Part shown: piece by piece, positions 33,747 through 40,119 of the stretch
How positions within the stretch are numbered: the stretch's first letter is position 1
How the letters are laid out: each line of letters starts with the position of its first letter
NCBI GenBank assembly: GCA_049999725.1
Contig: JBNGIS010017522.1
Coordinates: 1-40,119 of the forward strand
Direction of reading: 5' to 3'
Source: Haplomitrium mnioides
Lineage: Eukaryota > Marchantiophyta > Haplomitriopsida > Calobryales
DNA length: 40,119 nt
The notes under the pieces: generated by a model
The model's input: the letters and a program-made list of their open reading frames with translations, nothing else
What the model was told of the DNA's origin: nothing
Database searches by the model: none
Program-made: the position numbers and the translations under genes

Positions 33747-34973
33747 ATGGTTGAAGACCTTTCTTTGCCTATATTTGAGGGAGACTTTGATATTCATGAT
33801 GAAAGTGTGTTTGCTTAGAACACAAAAAGCATACAATCTGTGGACAATTTTAATTTTGGAGATGAGCCACTCCCCCCAATAGCACCACTCAAACAATGAC
33901 TAATTTCGTTTCAAGTTGCATCTCGCAAAGAGATTGGGACATCTAAAATAAACCGAATTCTTTTGGAGGAGTCTTCAGACGATAGTTTGGAAAACGATTC
34001 TAGCAAAGAGTCTCAATCAATCAACATTTCTTTGGAGTTATTGCCAAATGCATCGATTTTACTACAAAAAACATTTCATTCTAATCGAGATATTGATCAA
34101 GATTCGGTTTCAGAATGGTTCAGTTCTCTCAATCTCCAAGAAAAAACTCATCTCTCAAAAATATTATGCGACAAAACAAACAATGTTTACGATGATGACC
34201 AAGATCTTCAGGATGAATTATCTTCTATTGCTAGACTTGCTTATGGATTGAATCGTCCAGCACAGCATAAGAATTCTTTGTATGGGCCAAAACCCAAATG
34301 GGTAAACACCCTACGAGAAAATTCTTTGCAAAAAGTCCATTATGATGAGAGTTTTGTGAGGAAAAAGCTCAATCCAATGTCAATTTTGAAATTGAAGAGA
34401 ATTTCTTATTGTCGAAATAATTACTTATCGTTGTGCAAGATAGATTTTTTGAAAACTGTGAGAGAAACATACTTTCAACAAAGCATGAAGAATTGAGATA
34501 TCATACTATAGTGGGGAATACTAAGAAAAAACTCCGATGTTGAAAATTGGTTTACATTACGTGGTGGCACCTTTGTCTATAGAAGAGCCTTTAAATTAAT
34601 ATTAGTAGTAGGAAATGATAAAATCCAAAGGATTCAAAATCTCAAAAACGCAGATCCTAGAGGCATTTTTGGAAAAAGAGAACTATCTGCTAAAGGAGTT
34701 TTTATACATTCCAAGGACATTGTGAGAGAATGCCCACTCATGAAGTGTACAACTTGCTTGATAATTTTACAAAATGGGAAGTTTATGACTACTACATAAC
34801 TTATTTGAAAGAGAAAGATCCCCATTGTATTCTTAGTTTCTTGGGTTTAACAAAACATTGGAGAACTCATTTTCCAAATGTAAAAACTCCAAAACACAAT
34901 AGATTTGCTGTTTGTGAAACATGCGAAGAAATAAAATCTTTAGGAGAAAAATCTGTTTTGGAGTTCGACAAAG
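33747..34973 (+). pseudogene. Decayed gene of DUF7869-like family, N-terminal part
   Basis: ATG at 33747 opens an acidic N-terminus (MVEDLSLPIFEGDFDIHDES). After a TAG and a TGA the same frame runs on to 34496. A second block reads GGTFVYRRAFKLILVVGNDK (about 34560-34620) and, after a frame slip near 34730, KHWRTHFPNVKTPKHNRFAVCETCEEIK. The Cys pair and the FP-V-PKHNRF sentence match, from memory, the region before the DUF7869 domain in a large uncharacterised eukaryotic family. The exon ends at a donor after 34973 (AAAG then GTAAAA). At least three stops and one frameshift are present. Confidence 0.55.
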
Positions 34974-35599
34974 GTAAAAAAATTTCTTTTCTTTTGACAC
35001 CTTTGGCTAATCCATCCTCTTTTTTCTAGACTCAAAGCCTAGTTCTAGAAATGTTATGTTTTCTCAACTTACAACCAAAAGATTTTTTTTTGAAGTTATT
35101 TAGCAAAGAAGATTTGAACCAAATAATTCTTAGCAAGTTGGGTTGTGAGAAGAGTGTCTATGCTCGCATAGACTCTGTTGTTTTATATTTCAATTTTAAC
35201 CTTGTGCGCAGTCGAATAAAGCCAAAAAATGAATTTGATTCTTGGTGATGACCTCAGCCTTGCAACAAGTTTTGTTTTTGTTCCTTTAAATGAAGAGCCA
35301 TTGTAAAAAATAAATTGAAAGAATCGTTTTTGTTGTTCGCAAATCTTATGCGTGCATAGGATTTGTTCTTGTTTCTTTTAAAACCAGTCACGACAACAGT
35401 TACAACAAGCCATAATGTTGGTGTTGTTGTATTGGTCCTATGCGCGCATACAATCAGTTGTTGTCTCTACTCATCCTAAATGCTCAGAGGATGTGTTTTG
35501 GTATCCTTTGCTTGCAATTTTTTTTTTTCGAAACAAAATTTTTTTTTTCAAATTGCATAAAGTTTATTTTTAATCTCTTACAAAACGTTTTGTTTCCAG
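34974..35599 (+). other. Probable intron with three palindromic motifs
   Basis: GT at 34974 and an acceptor TTTTGTTTCCAG ending at 35599. Inside are CTATGCTCGCATAGAC (35158-35173), CTTATGCGTGCATAGG (35345-35360) and CCTATGCGCGCATA (35437-35450), the same core as in the terminal arrays. Confidence 0.55.
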
Positions 35600-36319
35600 A
35601 AATTCAAACATTCGTTCACAATGACTTAAATTTTTGTGACACCTCAAGTTGTGTTTTGAAGTTACAAGTATTCACATATGTTTTACTGAACTACTTTTAT
35701 GTCATTCATGCTTTGTGATAATGCAATCAAATATAATCGCCAATTCTTTCTTTATCGTGACCAACAAATGAAAGAAAGATCAAAACTTGCAAACCATCAA
35801 AGAAAATACTATGCCAATGGTCAAAAGTACTTGGAAGTTGTCATTGATAGAATGGATCAGAAGAAAACTGCTATTCCACACTCGCTTTTGCCACAAAAAA
35901 ACATTGATAAAAATTGTTTGGTGGGACTGCATGTTGTTGGTGCCTTAATATTCAATCATGCTCTTTCTTTGAAGGTCTTTTTAACGTACGAAAACTTGAG
36001 AAGCGATTCTAATTTGACAATTACTATGCTCAACAAAATATTATATGACTTTGAAGGCCTGCTACCTCCTACTTTGTATCTTCAGTTGGACAACACGACA
36101 CAAGAGAATAAGAATTCTATCCTCTTTGGATATCTTAGTCTCCCTATTGCCAAGAATGTTTTTCAAAAAATCAAGGTACGATTTCTCATGGTTGACCATA
36201 CTCATGATCAAATCGATCAAATTCTCAACCGATTCTTGAAACATTTAAAACATGTCAAAGCTTTCACAATTACGAGTCTTAGTGAGGCGCATCAATTATC
36301 TTATAATCCTAAACTTCAG
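35600..36319 (+). pseudogene. Decayed DUF7869-like gene, core domain (candidate transposase)
   Basis: The frame from 35699 gives a 200-residue core. YLEVVIDRMDQKKTAIPH contains a first Asp pair, LPPTLYLQLDNTTQENKN a second Asp, and FLMVDHTHDQIDQILNRF a His/Asp motif. This order is the recognised signature, from memory, of the DUF7869 family. An Asp at a strand end, LDN, then a later acidic/His motif resembles RNase H-fold transposases and integrases; that fold is inference. A short exon 35600-35667 (in phase with the previous exon) may precede it. Its donor (CTTCAG then GTGACT) follows 36319, in phase with the exon at 36429. Confidence 0.6.
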
Positions 36320-36428
36320 GTGACTCTTTTGTTAGAAACTTGAGATTTCAAAATGTTTCTATAGCAACGTCCCTTTCTTGTTCAAAGGATACATGATATT
36401 ACTTTTTAATCAACAATTCAAATTCCAG

Positions 36429-37260
36429 TTAAATGATTTCAAAGCAAAGATTTGGAGTAAACAATTTTCAACAGATAAATTTTGGCTACATGCGGATGGT
36501 ATTTGTCAACTCAAGTGCCTACTTGAAGTGGACACAAAAATTTTAAGTTCAATGTTGATTCCTCTCTAGGCATATTTTGAAATCAAACGATCTCAAAAGG
36601 AAGAAAGAGAAGTGGATGCCAAGAAAGTGGTATTTTCAATAAGGGACAACATAAGTGAGAACTGCTACAAGTTCTTTACAGATTCTGATAATCAATAGTG
36701 GAATGACTTTTTTCTTGCCCAACAAGAGATTGTGACCTACATCTTTGAAAACAAAGACGACGACTCGAAGCAAATTTTGCCTTTCCACCTTCACAACAGT
36801 CAAACACTTGTAATGAATCTCAAAATGTTTGTCTAGATTCTCAACTTGATGCTCAATAGATAGAAGAAGATTCTCTAGTACAACAAATACTTTCTACATG
36901 TCGAGCAATCTATGATAGAGCACCTAGGCCGCAAGAAAGGACTCTTTCGCACAATTCTCGATATGGGCATAAATTTGACAATCTACATGAGATGAAAGCT
37001 AGAATGTTTATTTGTGTTGTTGCATTTATGGATCTAAAGGGCAGACCGTTTTGGGTTGCCAAAGTTCTCAAAGTTTTGTCATTTGATGAGGAAGATCCTC
37101 CAAACCCAAAACGAGTACGAGTTCAATGGTTTGCTTGTTTGGATGAAGATGCATTTTTTGTACAATACTTCCCAAAAAAATAGCAACAACAAAAGGGAAA
37201 CGCAAATCTAAGTTACATATTGAAGTACTTGATGTGACACAAATCACGATTCTGTTTTTT
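36429..37260 (+). pseudogene. Decayed DUF7869-like gene, C-terminal part
   Basis: After an acceptor (CAAATTCCAG, AG at 36427-36428) the frame reads LNDFKAKIWSKQFSTDKFWL. It goes on through TAG stops to CYKFFTDSDNQ and QILPFHLHNSQ, then slips frame near 36800. It continues CRAIYDRAPRPQ, GRPFWVAKVLKVL and KRVRVQWFA, then a lysine-rich KGKRKSKLHIEVL and TQITILFF. The FWVAKV / VRVQW block resembles a small barrel of the BAH/Tudor kind, commonly seen at the end of this family; that comparison is tentative. At least five stops. Confidence 0.5.
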
Positions 37261-38067
37261 TGATTTTCTTCTTACCCAAAAAAACCAATTGAGAAAAACT
37301 ACTCTAGCTACTATTAAAGCAAATCTATTCAAGTATGAAAGATAAAAAGCCCTCAATCTTGAAATGTTTCAAAGAGATTCAGTCACTATCATTAACACTA
37401 AGATAGATCAAGCAAACCTTGATGAATCTTTTGAAGCTAAATCCAAAGAAGTCAAGACAAGTGACTAAAGTCATTCAAGAATTTTGTTCTATATTTTGTA
37501 TTTTCAAGTATATTGTAATTTAGGATCATTATTTTAAAAAGTACTTGAAAATCTTTTTAAGCAACTTGTTGAATTTTTCTACCAACTTGAACTTTTAACC
37601 GTAAATTATTCCAAGTTGAATGTTATTCTTTGTAAATGAAACTAAAATCTATAGTTAATATTTTTATTTGCTTTGTAAAAATGTTTTCTTCTCCAAAATG
37701 CATGTGTTTTGTTTCCATTTTTATTGTTTTCCAAAAGAGTTTAAGGCTATTATCTCGCTAAAGCATTTGCCCAAATTGACTAATTTTTTTTTCTTGTTAA
37801 GATTTTGATGTAAAACTTAAAACCTTTAGCATTGTTTGACTTAGATAAAGAGCTTTGTACCCGTTTTTACTTTTAGGTTCCAAATTAGAGATGGAAATCT
37901 TTTGTGTACATAGAGTTTGTTGCAAAAAATAGAACGTTTACAGTATGTATCTTCGGTTGTAGAAGTGCTAACCCTGTGCACACATAGACTTTGATTCACA
38001 AGCAAAATGTACATTGTACAAAAACTCCTCTATGGAACCTAAAACCTAAGTTCTTGTTAGTCTTTGT
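37261..38067. other. AT-rich downstream region, no gene
   Basis: Follows the plus-strand gene. Only AT-rich non-coding sequence and one CTGTGCACACATAGACT motif (37974-37990) related to the array core. Confidence 0.55.
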
Positions 38068-38335
38068 TGTGGAATGTTCAGATGGTGAGTTCGGATTCTT
38101 ATGCGTGCCTAAACTTTAGGGTGGAGTGTTTAGATGGTGAGTTCAGATGCCTTTGGCGTATAGACTTTGAGGTGGAGTATTCACATGTTGAGCTTGGATT
38201 CCTAAGTGCTTAGAGACTTTAGGGTGGAGTGTTCACATATTGAGCTTAGATTCCTAAGCGCACATAGACTTTGGGGTAGAGTGTTCACATGTTGAGCTTG
38301 GATTCCTATACGCGCATAAACTTTGGGGTAGAGGT
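38068..38335. repeat. 52-bp tandem array with palindromic core (about 5 copies)
   Basis: Five degenerate units of about 52 bp, each GTGGAGTGTTCACATGTTGA, then GCTTGGATTCCTA and a core such as AGCGCACATAGACTTTGGG. The core and its ATAGACT tail are those of the 37-bp array at 21464-21795, while the spacer sequence is different. This places comparable arrays near both ends of the candidate transposon. Confidence 0.85.
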
Positions 38336-38344
38336 CCAAGCCTT

Positions 38345-38713
38345 CCACAAGCTCTACTTCTCATGAACAACCTTTAAACATCAAGAAAGAAGGAAGCTTT
38401 CACTTGTAGTTGGAAATCCATGCAACCAAAAGTTAACGTTGGCTTTCAAAAAGATTTCAGCACTTAAAACTATTTTATAATTCAATAAAACATATATGCA
38501 AACGCATTATAGTTCAGAATCAAAAAGGCAGTAGCTAAGGAGATTGAATTAAGATTGTAAACAAGAAACATCTCCAACTTTTAGACTTGATTCAACCAAA
38601 CAAAGGTCTCAAGATCTACAAAAGAGTCTACGACTTGTGTACAAGCAAAGTTGTAATCGGTAGTCTTTATATGACGAAGTTTAAAGGTTGTTCATGAGAA
38701 GTAGAGCTTGTGG
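38345..38713. repeat. Perfect 35-bp inverted repeat with 299-bp spacer
   Basis: 38345-38379 begins CCACAAGCTCTACTTCTC. 38679-38713 is its exact reverse complement over 35 of 35 bases. The spacer is AT-rich and non-coding. The flanks show no clear target duplication, so this could be a small hairpin element or part of the transposon end. Confidence 0.9.
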
Positions 38714-38734
38714 AAAAATATTTAAGCTTTTGGG

Positions 38735-39050
38735 CTTAGAATTGTAATCAATGATAAATACAAATTTTTGGTGAAAACTTACTATAATTTTTATGCTTTT
38801 TATCAAATTCGAGTTTTCTAATATTTTTATAAAAACTAATAATACTAATTGATTTTGCAAAACAAAATTGACTCTCGCTCTATTATGCTTGTTGAAATGG
38901 CCAAAAAAAATCCAAAAAACTCATGTACTTTTTGCTTTTAAAAAATAACCTTATTTTTTTTATGTTTTTTGAATTCAAAAATCACAATTTTTCCAAAACA
39001 AAAAAATTTCTGTTCTGAGTGGTATGTTCTTGGTTCAAAGTAGCAGCTAT
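38735..39050 (-). repeat. Right subterminal region of the candidate transposon
   Basis: About 316 bp that recur inverted at 39804-40119, at roughly 85% identity by eye. Shared blocks include CTTAGAATTGTAATCAATGA, AAAAAACTCATGTACTTTTT and GTTCTTGGTTCAAAGTAG. It ends against satellite. Confidence 0.88.
39026..39050 (-). repeat. Right terminal inverted repeat of the candidate transposon
   Basis: GTTCTTGGTTCAAAG (39026-39040) is the exact complement of 21121-21135, followed by TAGCAGCTAT and then the duplicated TAAAT (39051-39055). Confidence 0.7.
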
Positions 39051-39803
39051 TAAATGTGCATGCTTGTATTTCCTATAAATGCACATGCTTGTATTTCTTG
39101 GATACAACTGGACACAACTAGAGATACATCTATTCCCAACTACTATAAATGTGCATGATTGTATTTCCTGCATACAACTGAACATACATCTGTTTGTATT
39201 TACTATAAATATGCATGCTTGTATTTCTTGTAAATGTATATGTTTGTATTTCCTGCATACAATCGGAGATACATCTATTCCTAACTAATGTAAATGTGTA
39301 TACTTGTATTTCTTGCATTCAACCGGACAAAATCGAACATACATTTTATTACAACTACTATAAATATGTATGCTTGTATTTCCTGTAAATGCGAATGCTT
39401 GTATTTCTTGCATACAACAGACACAACAAGACATACATCTATTCAGACATACATCTATTCGCAACTACTGCACATGTGCATGCTTGTGTTTCCTCTAAAT
39501 GAGGATGCTTGTATTTCTTGCATACAATCGGACATACATCATTTCACAAGGACTGTAAATGCCATGTTTGTATTTGTTGCATACAACTACACACAACATG
39601 ACATACACCTATTTGGACATACATCTATTAGCCACTACTGTAAATGTGCATGCTTGTGATTCCTGTAAATACGCATGCTTGTATTTCTTGCATACAACCA
39701 GACACAACATGACATACATCTATTCGCAACTACTGTAAATATGCATGCTTGTATTTCTTGCATACAATCAGACACAACATGATATACATCTATTCGCACA
39801 TAA
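39051..39803. repeat. Diverged satellite between two transposon ends
   Basis: The same diverged satellite as in 13321-21109 (TGCATGCTTGTATTTC half-repeats, ACACAACATGACATACATCT blocks), 753 bp long. Its first bases continue the unit interrupted at 21109. Confidence 0.92.
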
Positions 39804-40119
39804 AACAACCACTACTTTGAACCAAGAACAAGCTACTCAAAACAAGAAATTTTTTTTTTGGGAAAATATGTGATTTTTCATATAAAAAACATAAAAAAAC
39901 GAAGTTAATTTTTGAAAACAAAAAGTACATGAGTTTTTTGGATTTGTTTTTGGTCGTTTCAGCAAGCGTAATAGAGCAACAGTCAAATTTGTTATGCAAA
40001 ATCAATCAATATTACTAGTTTTTATGAAAACATTGGAAAACTTGATTTTTTTTTAAATCATAACAATTATGATAAGTTTTCATCAAAAAATTGCATTTAT
40101 CATTGATTACAATTCTAAG
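39804..40119 (+). mobile_element. Second copy of the candidate transposon, one end only
   Basis: Begins AACAACCACTA then CTTTGAACCAAGAAC, and matches the complement of 38735-39050 to the last base of the window. As the match is with the right end of the first copy, this is most simply the same end of a second copy in opposite orientation. The rest lies outside the window. Confidence 0.65.

Larger units (their letters stand above)
21110..39050. mobile_element. Candidate large DNA transposon inserted in satellite (about 17.9 kb)
   Basis: The satellite stops at ...ACTATAAAT (TAAAT 21105-21109) and restarts at 39051 with TAAATGTGCATGCTTG. Joined over one TAAAT this is a normal unit in correct phase, so the 17.9 kb between reads as an insertion with a 5-bp target duplication. 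The ends hold a perfect 15-bp inverted motif, CTTTGAACCAAGAAC at 21121-21135 and its complement at 39026-39040, about 10 bases from each edge. Tandem arrays with the palindromic core lie 354-685 bp from the left end and 715-982 bp from the right end. Inside are two divergent decayed genes and the later gypsy B. That this is one element is inference; the phased flanks and inverted ends are seen directly. Confidence 0.6.

Overview
The window looks like nuclear DNA of a land plant with a large, repeat-rich genome. The evidence is a Ty1-copia element primed by initiator-Met tRNA, two Ty3-gypsy chromoviruses, plant-type split-gene signals (GT..AG with T-rich acceptors) and kilobases of satellite. 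The spliced gene at 33.7-37.3 kb resembles an uncharacterised family I associate with seed-free plants and other eukaryotes, so a fern, lycophyte or bryophyte is possible. The species cannot be fixed from sequence alone. I see no rRNA, tRNA or CRISPR array, and no gene that looks intact.

Layout. Positions 1-21109 are a satellite domain. A regular 112-bp tandem repeat fills 1-6063 and 10933-13320. A diverged, less regular version fills 13321-14456 and 19117-21109. A copia element (6064-10932, target duplication TACAT) sits in the regular array. A minus-strand chromovirus, gypsy A (14457-19116, target duplication ATGTA), sits in the diverged array. Two runs of N are assembly gaps.

Positions 21110-39050 appear to be one 17.9-kb insertion into the same satellite. 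The satellite stops at a TAAAT and resumes in phase at another TAAAT. The two ends carry a perfect 15-bp inverted motif. Near each end lies a tandem array built on a palindromic core of the type TATGCRYGCATA (37-bp units on the left, 52-bp units on the right). Inside are two decayed, intron-containing genes transcribed divergently. The minus-strand one (29122 to about 22063) is unrecognised. The plus-strand one (33747 to about 37260) carries Asp motifs suggestive of an RNase H-like fold. Nested between them is a second chromovirus, gypsy B (29854-33544). A GC-rich block of degenerate repeats (23552-26440) lies within the minus-strand gene.

After 753 bp more of satellite, a second copy of the same kind of end starts at 39804, in inverse orientation, and runs off the window. 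I read this as a large two-gene DNA transposon family living in satellite DNA; this is the main candidate for something undescribed.

Every coding region is broken by stops, frameshifts or deletions. The two gypsy copies share five stop codons at homologous positions but carry different large deletions: A lost the reverse-transcriptase active site, B lost the integrase core. Many stops are TGA where Arg (CGA) would fit, as expected from decay of methylated cytosines in silent heterochromatin.
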